Positions 39,427 through 50,978 of a DNA stretch of 64,000 nt are shown here, piece by piece; positions within the stretch are counted from its first letter, which is position 1; every line of letters starts with the position of its first letter. Origin of the DNA: Aradus depressus (lineage: Eukaryota > Arthropoda > Insecta > Hemiptera > Aradidae); assembly GCA_963662175.1 (NCBI GenBank), contig OY759215.1:9537079-9601078 (forward strand). Direction: 5' to 3'. The position numbers and the translations under genes were made by a program. The notes beneath the pieces are model-generated. The model saw only the letters and a program-made list of their open reading frames with translations, searched no databases and was not told the origin of the DNA.

Positions 39427-41475
39427 ATGAAAAACAAAAATTATAACGAATTTATAATTTCATAAAAGATGTCTCATCTCGGACCATAAATTGCGCTATG
39501 AAAGCCAAACGAAGCGAAACTATAAATAAAGTAGATATCATTTTGAAAAGTGAACTTATGTAGTATGTCTCAAGCAATAATAAAGTTTCCAAAAATTGTC
39601 ATGTAGACACGTTGGCTGGTTTGACCAACTGACACTCTTACCAACATTGATCAACTGACAGTCCTACGAACATAGCTGTAAGAAACCAGGTCAGGCGAAA
39701 GATGATCTTTAAATTGAATAATCATTCTGGAGTGCGTAACTGCACATTTTAACCCCTTTTCATGTGAAGGAATAAATAAAAGAACGCACCTGAAAAAAGT
39801 AAGAAATTATTTAACAATACGTAAAAATAACAATAATTATTTTACGCAAAATACAATTTCAAAACAGTTTAAAAAAGTAAACTCTTAGAACACGTTTATA
39901 AGTTATAAGGCAAAGTAAAAAATATAAAAATATACTTGTTACTTATTCATATTTTGCATTGCTTCGAACTGAAGTTAGCAACGAGTTATTTGCTAAAATA
40001 TGAGCATAAAATAGCAGGTGAAATATTTCAAATTAAATTGAACCACTGGTATATTTTTCACTGATGCAGATATTTTTTAGGGTTTTCATTAGACTAAATA
40101 TCCGCGCTAAATTTGCATTCTGTGCAGGTATGGCAAAGACAAATTGACAAATTTTTATAAACTCAGATGATGACTACGCTGTTCGTTGCCTAAAGTAGCT
40201 AACCCATTCCTCAGAATTCCTCATTTTCTGCCATCTCCATTAAAAATGTTTTCAGATTTACATGTTGGTCAGAAATAATGAATCATCTATTTCTACTCCA
40301 TGATTTCTTAAATGTCAAATGAACGCTTCAACTTTTTTGCACGACGATACAGCGGTAAGGCTCATCTATTCAAAAATTTGGAAATCTTCGAAATATTTGG
40401 TCCATTTATTTAAATACGCAATTACGCGTTCGTACACATTAAAAAATTATTTTCTTAGTTCAGTGTGGACCTCCCCAATTTCGTAATAAAATGCGTTGAA
40501 TAAATTTAGCCAACATAATAATAAAAAAGAGTACAATAGAGTACAACTTTAAAAAAGTAAATAGAACAAAAGAGGCAAACCTAAAAAGAGTACGTGTGGT
40601 AACCCGACTTACGATAGTAATTGCATTATAATCACAACTAGAAAAGAAGGAATAATTTTGTAAATATTAATTTTAATATTTATTATAAGGCTCACTTATT
40701 ACTTACAAATTGTCCACAACAATTCAGGATGAATTTTCACAACATTTTCTTATAGTATAGCATCAGTAAAGTAACACGACAACGAAGCGAAGACGCCATA
40801 ATAATTAGAGTCAGTTACTATGGCGGAGAAAATCACCTATCCTCCTCTCCACAACTTAGTCTTTACCGCAGTTTTTTCGTCACAGTTTCATGAAATTACT
40901 CTAGTACATTTTTTTGAGCGAGCTAAGGTTTTATTAATAAAAAAAAAGAACCACTTACCATATCGGCAGCGTCCGTGCGTTTTGGTTGTTCTAATAAACC
41001 GAACCCCGGGCCAGTCCTCAGTTCACCTGAAAACAGAAAAAAAGTTGTACAAATAACTATATATTAAGTATAAATAATGAGTCTGGACAGAATTTACAAT
41101 ATGTCTCCTTACAAAACATTTCCATAGTAAATTTCATATATAAAATATGATTTTTCATGATATTGTGACTTTTTAGTCCATTTGATGAGATCTATACTCA
41201 GTATGAGTGGTATCTTCTGAAACGTTTACCGTCAATATGATTTTTTAAGAAGATTGATTTGAAATAAATTGGAAGATAAATAGCTGCATAAAAATTACTA
41301 TATGTATATATATAAATATCAAAAACAAAAATATCGATATTAATGATGGACGAATTTTTCATAGCATGAGGCTACCGCATTACATTTATATACCAAGTCT
41401 CTACTTTAGATGGTTTGGGTTGTGGGACAGATAGACTTTCGAACGAAAACAATCTGAAATATGAAACCCATCGTT
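39427..41475. other. Unassigned AT-rich sequence
   Basis: About 2 kb without a recognisable gene or repeat boundary. A 78-codon frame at 40820-41056 (MAEKITYPPLHNLV...) is not supported by any known domain. Confidence 0.35.
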
Positions 41476-41742
41476 AGATATTATGACTCATGCCCGGGCT
41501 TTAACTACGAGGTCATATCCTCTATCAGAGCGCTCTTCCGTTGCTATGGTGGACATGAGCACGACGTTACTATGGGAGTTCTAAATGTTACCTACCTCCA
41601 AACTATCACTTAACGAAGGACAGGGTGCTCAAGATTTTTTCACCTCCCAGATAAAAAAACCTAAGGGCCTCGGCCGGGTTTCGAACCAGCGATCTTGAGC
41701 ATAGTAGACAAGCACGCTAACCTCTGAGCCACCGGCGCCCTC
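41476..41742 (-). mobile_element. SINE1, moderately diverged
   Basis: TATGACTCATGCCCGGGCTT at the left, tRNA head (GGGTTTCGAACCAGCG, GCCACCGGCGCCCTC) at the right; part of the body is deleted around 41600. Confidence 0.8.
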
Positions 41743-42189
41743 GATGTTGTTGTAACGTTAAGCTATGGTGTATCTCCCTCTGATATGTCAGATGGTGACA
41801 TCTAATCGACTCCATCCTGTTAACCTGCGACTCCATCCTATGATCGGGACTAGACCTCCCTTATCCTCAGCTTCTAGACGACTTCCTGCCTCTCTCCCCT
41901 TCATATCTTCCTCCTTTACAACTTCCATATCTCCTGTAACGATGCAGCTTAGGTTCCAAGCCAGGTAATTAGGTTTCAATAACGCCACAAAAACCCTTTG
42001 ATACCAATCTCAGATAAGTAGGCCATTCAAAGAAATGTATATAAATATTGATACATTAAGATATGGTCTTCGGGGTAGAAAAATACCATCTCAAAGGTTA
42101 GGGGATATTCAATTTCTAGCTAAAAAATTTCCATAAGGACAGTATTAAAAAAACACCCTTTAAAGAATTAAATTTCTTTCAAGTATAAA
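41743..42189. other. Unassigned sequence
   Basis: A pyrimidine-rich block at 41840-41960 has overlapping open frames on both strands; no domain recognised. Confidence 0.3.
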
Positions 42190-42452
42190 AGTGTAGCCAT
42201 TAGAGAACTTTCTTATACCAATCACGCTCACGATACTCTCTCCGCCTCTTCACAAAATCATTTCATACTGGCATTGCTAGAAATGAGTTGGCGTCAGCGG
42301 TTTTTTTTTTGTTTCATTGTCCAGCGTAATCCTAAGAGTGACATTTTTATACCCAGTAATTCCAGTATGAAATAATTTTGAGAAAGGGGCGGGGGGAGAG
42401 TCATCTGTAAGCGTGGTTGGCATAAGAAAGTCCTGTATGGCCGTATCACATA
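42190..42452. mobile_element. Foldback MITE (arms ~80 bp)
   Basis: Left arm GTGTAGCCATTAGAGAAC, CTTTCTTATACCAATCACGC, CTCTCTCCGCC, ATCATTTCATACTGG; the right arm is its inverse (CCAGTATGAAATAATTTTG, GGGGAGAGTC, AAGCGTGGTTGGCATAAGAA, ATGGCCGTATCAC). Arms are diverged; no ORF. Confidence 0.65.
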
Positions 42453-42558
42453 TATATATATATTTTTTTTTAATTTTAATGATTTTTCATAAAAAATATC
42501 AAAAATAAAAAATATTTCTTAATTCGCTGCTACGCGATACGATATAAACATTATTATT

Positions 42559-42972
42559 TTGGAATATTTTGAAAGGAAATTCATTTTTCATTGTTTGGGG
42601 CGCTATAACTTTCGTCCAATTGAATATCTCAAATCTGAGGACTTAGTAGCAATTGGACATTTATTAATAAGAATCAGAAATAAACCTCTCAATATACGAG
42701 TATATGTTTCAAAAATACACGTCAAGACGGTGTTGGGCATTTTTATCTCAATTTTTGCGTCAAAAGATTTTATTACAGATATTAAGACGCAAAGTTACTC
42801 CCTGGCAATATCTTCTAGTGTGAGAGATTATGGGGAGAGATTCCAAAACAGAAACAGAAGATTCCTAGCGATGACTAGTTACGACGTCTCAAGGTTCTGT
42901 CAGATAGAGTTTTCTCTTTACGTTAATAATATGAGTCATCTTAATAGATATTTCAATGAAGAATCTAATTGA
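42559..42972 (+). CDS. Hypothetical ORF, 137 codons
   Basis: The longest unexplained frame outside the retroelements. It starts MEYFERKFIFHCLGRYNF and reads through to NRYFNEESN without low-complexity sequence. Hydrophobic stretch VLGIFISIFASKDFI near residue 58. I do not recognise it, no splice signals were established, and no neighbour suggests a role. It may be chance, an unrecognised exon or a transposon relic. Confidence 0.2.
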   Translation: MEYFERKFIFHCLGRYNFRPIEYLKSEDLVAIGHLLIRIRNKPLNIRVYVSKIHVKTVLGIFISIFASKDFITDIKTQSYSLAISSSVRDYGERFQNRNRRFLAMTSYDVSRFCQIEFSLYVNNMSHLNRYFNEESN

Positions 42973-43049
42973 ACGATAGCTGAATGAATGATGCTGTTAT
43001 CAAATCGCAACACATGAAAAATAAAATTAAAAGATATGTATATTCATGA

Positions 43050-43460
43050 CCCAGATGGGGGAGTGGTGGGGAGAGATAATGGACCAATGGAGTTAGTCGC
43101 ACTGTTCCACATCATCCCCACCACAGCATCATCCCTCTATTGAGGCAAGCCTCAAGGTCAGTAGCTCCAGGTGCATCTGTGCAAGTGGTCACGTGATGGA
43201 GTGGGGAGGGGGGGGACAGGAGATTACCTAATATAATTGGATTATCCGCCGGTAGAGGGAGGTGGGGGAAGGTTAGTGACCGAGTCTGACCCAGATCGAT
43301 GTCAGTTGCCATGACGACCAGTCTCCCAGCCCTCTGTTTACACACCCACCCCGCCCCCACCACTCCGCATTCCTCCCCCCTCTCTTCCTTGGCACTAGAG
43401 CTCTCAGTCAGTCATATAGCCAGTTGTGTTGTTCGTGTATCTAAGTAAATTCATGAAGTG
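43050..43460 (+). other. GC-rich island, possible promoter / first exon
   Basis: A 400-bp GC-rich block in AT-rich surroundings, with GTCACGTGAT (E-box), GTTGCCATGACGAC (X-box-like) and two overlapping TCAGTC initiator-like motifs at about 43407-43415. It may be the 5' part of a gene that I cannot follow, or an old repeat. Confidence 0.25.
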
Positions 43461-43519
43461 TTTATGATGGCTTTTGTGACTTCGCATACTGGAACAAATT
43501 TCACTTTTATATACGGTTT

Positions 43520-44235
43520 TTTTACTTCTCCAGTTATACGAAGTATAGGGGAAGTTACATAAATACGGTCAAAAATTCGATGAGGATTTTTCAACAGAAT
43601 TTTATGTTTTCCGACCTCTAGAATCCAAATATGAAAAAAAAGTCTGTCTGTCTATGTGGCGGTGTGTCTGGGAACACGGTAACTTCCGATAGAATGAATG
43701 TGTTGACACGAAATTTTATATGTGAAACCGGAACCCTCAAAGCCAAATCAACTAAAGGGAAGGGGGATTAGGTGAGAATCTTAACATAAAAGTTCTAGTA
43801 ACTGCCGATAGAATGAATCGACATGAAATTTTATATATGTGACGAAAACCCCGATTTTCAGCCAAGTGGGAAGGGAGAATTAGGAGAGGCTTAACTCAAA
43901 AACTCTAATTACTGCCATTGTAATGTATGTATCGACACAAAATTTCATATGTGAATTCAAAACCCCATAAGGACGACACTTAAATTCTCAGCGAAATCGG
44001 CAGAAAGGAAATGGGGGACCAGAGGGGAGGCTAAACTCATAAATCCCAATAACTGCCGATATAATAAATGTATTGACACTAAATTCATTATGATGATTTA
44101 GGAGCTCCTATGTAAGTCAACTGTTGAATATTAGCGCAAACGGTCGACTGATTTTGGAGGAGGAGCGAAACGTTAACTGATTAATTCGTTCTGGGGAAGT
44201 ACATTGCCGGTGATATACCGATGACTGCTTTATTT
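43520..44235 (+). repeat. Family A, most complete copy
   Basis: Reference copy. Left end CCAGTTATACGAAGTATAGG and GGAAGTTACATAA, a leader with TTTTCCGACCTCTAGAATCC and GTCTGTCTGTC, then four successive modules of about 110-150 bp. Each module begins near TAACTGCCGAT.GAATG, continues with GACACAAAATTTCATATGTG and ACCCCATAAGGACGACAC, then ATTTTCAGCGAAATCGGC, a G/A-rich stretch and GGCTTAACTCAAAAACTC. The right end is TCTGGGGAAGTACATTGCCG with an imperfect hairpin. No ORF; classification unknown. Confidence 0.8.
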
Positions 44236-44304
44236 TGTGCCCTTCCAAGAAGATCGAAGAGAGAATAATTCACATAATGACAAACCTACAGTGTTTATTA
44301 CCAT

Positions 44305-44529
44305 TTGAAGATCGTTATATCTATAAACGAAAATAATTTTCCAAGGTCGAACTTATATGAAAATGAAATAGAGAGTATTCAGTTTGACAAATATGCTAGA
44401 GAGCTCTGGTACTGCGGATTTTCGGAATGGTATGGGCTGTGGGTGAAAAGACATTCAAACGAGAATGAAAACCGTATGGTTTTTCTGAATGACCTAGGAA
44501 ACCCAAAGAGGAGAAAACTTCTAGTCTGA
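44305..44529 (+). CDS. Hypothetical ORF, 74 codons
   Basis: Starts MKIVISINENNF, includes ARELWYCGFSEWYGLWVKRH, ends PKRRKLLV. Aromatic-rich central segment looks protein-like, but no family is recognised. Could be an exon or relic. Confidence 0.15.
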   Translation: MKIVISINENNFPRSNLYENEIESIQFDKYARELWYCGFSEWYGLWVKRHSNENENRMVFLNDLGNPKRRKLLV

Positions 44530-44728
44530 AAAAGCTCTCATAAAAAACCGTCAGAGAGAGATGTGTGGAATCCCAGTACTTTTGAAGAACTTGGCACTTG
44601 AGTACTCACATTAAGTAGTACTCTTCACAGCGAAAAGTTACAACTCAACCAATAGTTTACACGATAATAATTTTATTATTTTCGATTAAAAAAATCACGA
44701 TCAGAGAATGTAATATTGGTGTAAAAGC

Positions 44729-45703
44729 ATGGCCCCCACATTGGATTGCGGGCCCTGTAACCAGCATCAGGGTCGGGCCCCCCATGGCCCCCACATTGGA
44801 TTGCGGGCCCTGTAACCAGCATCAGGGTCGGGCCCCCCATCTCATAGTCATGTGCTATATTATAATTACATGGTTATTTTTTAACCCTTTTACAATTTTA
44901 TTTAAACTAAAAATAGATTGTAAGGTATAATTAATGTTACAGTATCAGTTAGATTTTAAAACCAAACGTTATTGATTAAATTATTTCACACATCAATTGC
45001 TACCGTGATTATATCATTTACTTTTATTTTACTGAAATTAACGTTAAAATTTTTAGATTTCTTTGACTCACTAACATTAAAATAAAAATTGATAAAAACT
45101 AGTATTACGATCTAAAAAAAAATAACATTAAGAGCTCTAAAAATTACGATGTTTGTTAGTGTTTTAATACACTGGCTACAACAAAAGCTTACTTATAGCC
45201 TAACTGCCCTAAATTATCATAGCTTTCCTAGCTTTCTTTTGACTCAATTTATCAATAACATCTGAAAAGTCAATAGTTTTGGCCAATTCATTTTCAATCA
45301 GTCAAACTGAAACTATGCGTCGATGCGTCTATTTTTAGAACACTGCTCTGAGGAGAACAGCTGGACAATAGGCTGGGAAATAGGAGTGGGGGATGGTTGA
45401 GGGAGTGCGTGGGGCCCGTCTATACCTGTCTCGTGCCGACTGTTTTATACTAGTAATTTGCAAACGCGAGTAACTATCCATGCACGCAACTAATTAAATA
45501 ATAACTTAATTACTCGCACAACTAGAATATGTATCTATTATACTAAATTTTCTTATAATTATATATTTTGCCTTTTTAAGCTATGATCCCTTGCAAATTC
45601 TACTAAAATAAAAAAATAAAAAGGACTGGGCCCGGACCCCCTTGGGCCCGGGCCCTGCAACCAAAGTTGCACCAGCCCCACCCTTGTGGGGGCCATGGGC
45701 TAA
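44729..45703. mobile_element. MITE-like element with GC-rich ends
   Basis: Left end CATGGCCCCCACATTGG and right end with TGTGGGGGCCATG are inverted; GGGCCCTG..AACC phrases near both ends also pair. The left terminal 55 bp are duplicated in direct tandem (from 44729 and 44784). AT-rich interior without an ORF. Target duplication not resolved, superfamily unknown (hAT-like ends). Confidence 0.6.
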
Positions 45704-45912
45704 AGAGTACATGAGTCAACTATTGTACCTACACTATTAAGGAATAGTAAAACACTTTTCGTGTAAACAACGCGCGGTGTTTTCTCTGATCTACTGTTTC
45801 CCTTACCAACCCGCTGAAAAGAGTAAACGTATTCTCCATAAATCAGTATTTGGGAACTGGAATATTAAAAAAAAACAGTACTAATAAAAATATATAATTT
45901 TATTGTAACATG

Positions 45913-45945
<33 letters not shown>

Positions 45946-46420
45946 GAGAAATGTGAATAAATTATTTTGTAATTGAAAATAGTTAGTAGTACCTGAATAG
46001 CAGATATTCGTAGGAATACCGAGTATACTCTATTCTACCCATCAGGGTGCTAGCCCCGCGCTGTGAGTGAACGCAAGCTAGACTTGGAAGCAACGCCTTG
46101 CAAGGTCTCTCAAGAACTCTCTTCCAGACGTCTTCCACGTCCATTTTATTATACTTGCTCTGTTACCTATATATAAGGCCCCTAGATTCAACCGGACTTT
46201 TGCAAAGAAACAAATTTTACAGGTAGTACAAAGAACTGTTTTCACTATGCTAACAACAAAATTATCGAATGGCTATTTGTATATAATATCCCCAAGTTTT
46301 ATATTTTTGATTTAGTAATTAATTATGGCTAATTAAACTTTTTTTTTAATTTGATTTTTTTGTAAAAGTCAGGTTTTGAATCTAGGAGCCTCATATGTAC
46401 ATATATATATTTTTTGTCTT
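45704..46420. other. Unassigned sequence
   Basis: Contains a 34-base poly(T) at 45909-45942 and a GC-richer block at 46040-46140. No gene. Confidence 0.3.
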
Positions 46421-46424
46421 TTAT

Positions 46425-46560
46425 TTATAAAGATGCAACTGTTGGTGGGTGTAACAAACAACATTTATGATGATACATATAGATATGGTGAAGTAAATGG
46501 CGTGTGAGAGGAAGGCCACCCAGTGGTAAGTCCCCGGAAAATTTACCTGAATTATTAAGA
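46425..46560 (-). repeat. Family B dispersed repeat
   Basis: Shares GATGCAACTGTTG, CAACATTTATGATG, ACATATAGATATGGTG and GTGTGAGAGGAAGGCC with the inverted copy at 55245-55360. An A-rich/T-rich stretch lies beyond. Possibly a retroposon. Confidence 0.5.
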
Positions 46561-47553
46561 CACTGTAAGTGTGAGCATGTCGTAATTAGAAAAATAAAAA
46601 ATAAAATGAAAAAAATAAAATGAAAAAAATAAAATAAAATTAAAAAAAAAAAATTGAGAGACAATTTTGATGGATGAGTAGTAAAAGCGAGGTAATAAAA
46701 ACAAGGAAGTTAGTGTTGAGAACTATTAAGAATGAAGATTATTTAAGGTGGCAATAAGTCGCGGTTCCACCTCCTCTTTAACCTTTTTGGTGGTTTTTGT
46801 GGTAAATATTCTGAAGATAGGTATATCGATGGACATGAGCCCACGACACATGAACAAAACTAGAATGTCAATAAAAAAGTGAAAAAAAAAAAAGAAATAT
46901 TTCTAACTGAACGAGTTCGATGCACAAAACCTTAGTGATAAAGTAAATATTGTATATGTGGTAAACACACATCCACTCAAATCATTTCAATCTAAGAAGG
47001 AAATAAATAGTTAACGTTGGCCAAATATTGAGTTTTTTATTCTCACGACAGAACCTCGATTTCCTTCAATATTGAAAATATACAGTCGACTCTATCAATC
47101 ATTATAAATAATATGTCATTTAAAGTGTAGGACCTGTTGTAACAAATAAACAGTTAATAATTTAAAAGAAAAGCGTTATGTAGTTTTTAACAAAAGATTT
47201 TATTGTTGAAAATTAGGAGTAAAAAGGAGAGATTGTTAGTTTTTCTTTTGGCGGTTCCATGTTTGCTCAGTTAAGTGGAGGCAAACAGGAGAGACTCCCA
47301 GCTCCCATGGTAGACTGTAGAGCTGTCTCCATCAGCTTCCACATAGAACGGGGAATTGTTGCCACGGGGTAAAGGGAAGAAGCAAGCCTTTTACCATAAA
47401 TCGTAGGTTCTATGGCAAACTTGTGAATCTGTCATTTTCTGAATTTTGTGGACTTCTTCTCTAAGCTAAAAGTAGGTTGACATTCGGCGTAAAGTGGTCA
47501 AAATGCCATTTTTTAAACCAAAAATTTGGATCAGGACTTTATGTACTTATTAA
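46561..47553. other. Unassigned AT-rich sequence
   Basis: Simple AAAATAAAATG repeats at 46590-46650. No gene supported. Confidence 0.35.
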
Positions 47554-47752
47554 TTTTTTTTTTTTTGGCTTTATGTACGGTGCATATCAGCAATGTTAAT
47601 GTGTTATCAAGTTATTTACGACATCCATGGCCCCGGGAGGGAGTTCTATCTACGAAAAAAAAACTCACTGCGGGATTCAAACCCGCAAACCATGGTGAAG
47701 ACCATGCGACCAAAGTCCTACGCTTCTACCCCGCACGGCCACTATGGCCCCC
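47554..47752 (-). mobile_element. SINE2 (tRNA-derived), full copy
   Basis: Reverse strand: the head GGGCCATAGTGGCCGTGCGG (box A) and GCGGGTTTGAATCCCGC (box B) resemble a tRNA promoter; the 3' end is poly(A). Flanks TTTATGTACTTA (47538-47549) and CTTATGTATTTA (47756-47767) are a probable 12-bp target duplication. Inserted just upstream of the Bel/Pao LTR. Confidence 0.8.
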
Positions 47753-47783
47753 GACCTTATGTATTTAAGATAGTATGAGTATT

Positions 47784-48633
47784 TGTTAAGGCCGAAAAGT
47801 GAAATAAACTTTATAAAGACTATGGGGTATATGTGGAGGGGGTGACGCCATGTGTAAAGTGCATGTACTTTGTATAGTGGCCACTAGAGGTCACGGTGGC
47901 CATTGTTGTTCAGTTAACCTGACGAGTCAAGTGCAGTCTGGCTGTCTGTAGTGAGGTGCCCTCAACCCTTTGCTGCACAACTCACCACCACCTCGACCAG
48001 TGCCTGCCCTCAGCCCTTGCTGCAGGTATTGGTCAAGAAGCCCCAGAAGACGGACCCTCAACCCAGACGCATTGTGACGAGGCAGCTCCTTGACGTCTCC
48101 ACGCGACCGCTCACCTACCCCGGACATTTTAGTATTATTTGTTTTATCATTTTTTATATTTGATTCGTTTCGTTTTGTTTCCATTAATTTAGTATTTTTT
48201 TTTTTTCATTATTATAATTTTTTTCGTTAACCTATATACAGTCCACTTTATTTTGTTTTCAATTACCTTCTCTCAATTATATTATTTACTTGCTCTAGGT
48301 AATAACAGTATTAACCCAACTCAAATCGATTCATGGTTTTAAAATGCCATTTGAACCACTGTTTGACGTTGCCCGAGATTAACTTAACACATCGAACAAC
48401 ATTTTGTGCAAGAAAAGAGGTGGTAACTTAGAGGAGTATAACTACAGTAACAATATTTCAATGCCTTCTAAATCTGAGATTACCCTGGCGTAGCTTAGTA
48501 ATCGGCGCTATTACAATCCACAGAGATTGGGTAAGAAAACTGGAAAAATGTTTTCATTGATGTCTCCCTTCCTCTAAATCCCAATTAGATTCCTTGTTTC
48601 TCAAAAATCGATCTATGGAAAGGTGGTGTAAAT
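47784..48633 (+). repeat. Bel/Pao left direct repeat (LTR plus leader)
   Basis: 850 bp. If the inverted partner of the TGTTAA start is the TTAACA at 48382-48387, the LTR proper is about 604 bp and the remainder is leader and the first ~14 codons of the ORF. Confidence 0.75.
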
Positions 48634-50978
48634 TAAAGACAGGTAACGAATCTGTTTTAGCGGAACTTATTGACGAATTAGAGGACTTGCATAGTGATAT
48701 TATGCAGACTAAAAAATTAGGACAAGCAGTCGCCACCGACAAAACTAATCTAAAAATATTTAAAGCTCGCCTTTCTAGTATTGATTCCACTTTTGAGAAA
48801 TTTAATTCAATATGTTCTGAGGCAAAGCGAATTGCAAATTCTTTGAGCAAAAGTGAGGAATTACAATTAATATCGAAATTACGGAATGTGACCAGAGAGT
48901 ATTATTATGAGGCGTTATCGTTTGATATTGAGCCAGGTGATACGTCTTTGGGTCAGTCTATCAGTTCGGGGCTTGGGAGGACCCAGGGCCCTAGATGCAA
49001 GTTACCCACCATACAGTTACCCGTCTTTCAAGGGGACTTAGCCACCTGGGCTTCATTTAGAGACACCTATATCTCCTTAATCCACGACAATAACGAAATT
49101 TCGGATGTAGAAAAGTTTCACTATCTTAAAACATCGTTAAAGGGGGTAGCTTTACAAACTATCTCATCCATCCCTATAACATCTCAATATTATTCTCAGG
49201 CGTGGCAAACTGTCATGCAGAAGTATGATAACAAACGACTGCAGGCTACCCACTTTCTTACAAATATTTTTAACTTTAAGTCTTCATTCAAATCCAATTT
49301 ATCGTATTTAGAACAATTCTCAAATGTTGTTTTGGAAAGCGCACAAGCGTTTCAAGCGTTGAAACTTGAAGACGAATCAGGTTTTATCATTTTAACGTAC
49401 GTCCTGAAATTATTAGATCAAAAAACTAGGGAAAAATTTGAAACTGAACATAATAAAATCGATTTACCCACTTTGCAAAATTTAATCGATTTTGTCCATC
49501 GACAAAGTGTATTTCTTCAGTCGGAGAATCTAACGTCGGGCGCGCCCTCTGCTTTCGCTCCTCCTTGCAAGTCCAACGAAAGTCGTAAACAAATTTTCAT
49601 GTCGACTGATGCCTCTGAGAGGTTCCAGTCTTCTTGTTCTTTGTGCAATGAAAAACATCGTTTGTACAGATGTACTACATTTTTATCCATGAGCCCATCT
49701 GAAAGATTTGCTCAAGTAAAACGTTTAAGGCTTTGTTTTAATTGTCTTTCCCCCCATCATAACAGATCTAAGTGTTCATCGTCTGGGTGTCGGAAATGTA
49801 ACCATCCACATCACTCTTTGCTTCACTTTCTTACAAAGGACACCTCTGTCACTAGAGATAAACCTGTTCCTCAAATAATCCCGCCGGCTAAACAAGATCC
49901 CTCAGCTAAAGGCGCTATTTTATCCTCATCGGTGCGGGGCGAACCTTGTGTCCTTTTAGGTACCGCTGAGGCTAGAATCAAAGATTCGAATGGAGATTTT
50001 CAAAAAATTCGAATGGTATTAGATAGTGGGGCACAACGGTCTTTTATAACTTCGGCATGTGCCAAGAGGCTTGGCCTAAAACAGTACGTTAACTCGCAGA
50101 TGTTGTGCGGATTCACCGATAGCCCGATCCGAGGTGGGAAATTTCAGGTGAATTGTTTATTGACCCCAAAAACCTCTTTTCAGCCCCAACTTGAAACCAA
50201 AGCTATAGTTATCCCTCAAATTACTTCAAAAATGCCCATGTCTCCTATACCTCGAGAGGTTCTGCATTACTTTGAAAATTATTTCCTTGCGGATTCATCT
50301 TTTGGGGACCCGGCTTCTATTGATTTTCTGCTAGGAGCCGATTTGTTCAGTGAGATTTTCGTAGGAGAATCCTTATCTACTCCTGTCGGTTATCCCAATG
50401 CTCTCAAAACGATCTTTGGTTGGGTTGTGGTAGGCCCTATGGATAACCCCTTCACTACCACCGGTAAGGCGGCAACGTTAATGGTAGTTAACCAAACCCC
50501 CACTCTAGACGCTTTTTTAGAAAATTTTTGGGGAGTTGAGGATGTTTCCGGAGTTCAGGTCACCAATCCGGACGAAGTTCAATGTGAGGAACATTTCGTC
50601 CAAACCCATAGTCGTGATCAAACGGGTTGCTATGTCGTGCGTTTATCTTTTAAAAATTTAGATAACATAACTTTTGGAAATTCTTATCATACCGCACTAC
50701 ATCGATTTCAAAATTTAGAATACCGCCTAAACAAGAGTCCTGATCTTAAACTTGAGTATTCACATGTATTCAAAAATTATCTTGAGCTAAATTACATGTC
50801 CCCTGCGACCAGCCCAGATAAATATTTCCTTCCTCGCCATTGTGTTTTAAAGGATATCACATCAACTAAGTTACGAGTGGTATTTGATTCTTCCGCGCCT
50901 ACTATATCTGGATCTTTAAATGATAAACTTCATGTAGGGCCAAAATTACATTCAGACATTCGTGGACATGGAGAATGA
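48594..50978 (+). pseudogene. Bel/Pao Gag-Protease and N-terminal RT fragment
   Basis: A 794-residue frame. N-terminal helical region (ELIDELEDLHSDI), then the Bel/Pao Gag core (LPTIQLPVFQGDLATWASFR; FHYLKTSLKG; AWQTVMQKYDNKRL), a C/H-rich knuckle region (CSLCNEKHRLYRC, CFNCLSPHHNRSKC, CRKCNHPHHSLLH), and an aspartic protease with D477-S-G in MVLDSGAQRSFIT. The tail enters RT (FLPRHCVLKDITSTKLRVVF) and is cut by a stop at 50976-50978. The following coding sequence continues in another frame, so there is a frameshift just before 50975. The product could be a Gag-protease, but not a polymerase. Confidence 0.8.

Noticed and set aside
43535..43565. loxP-like site (TATACGAAGT)
   Set aside because: Only a half-site resemblance within the family A left end, repeated in all copies; no second arm in the proper spacing.
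47927..48184. ORFs of 70-85 codons, repeated at 52552-52809
   Set aside because: They lie within the Bel/Pao LTRs on both strands and are copied with them; no domain.
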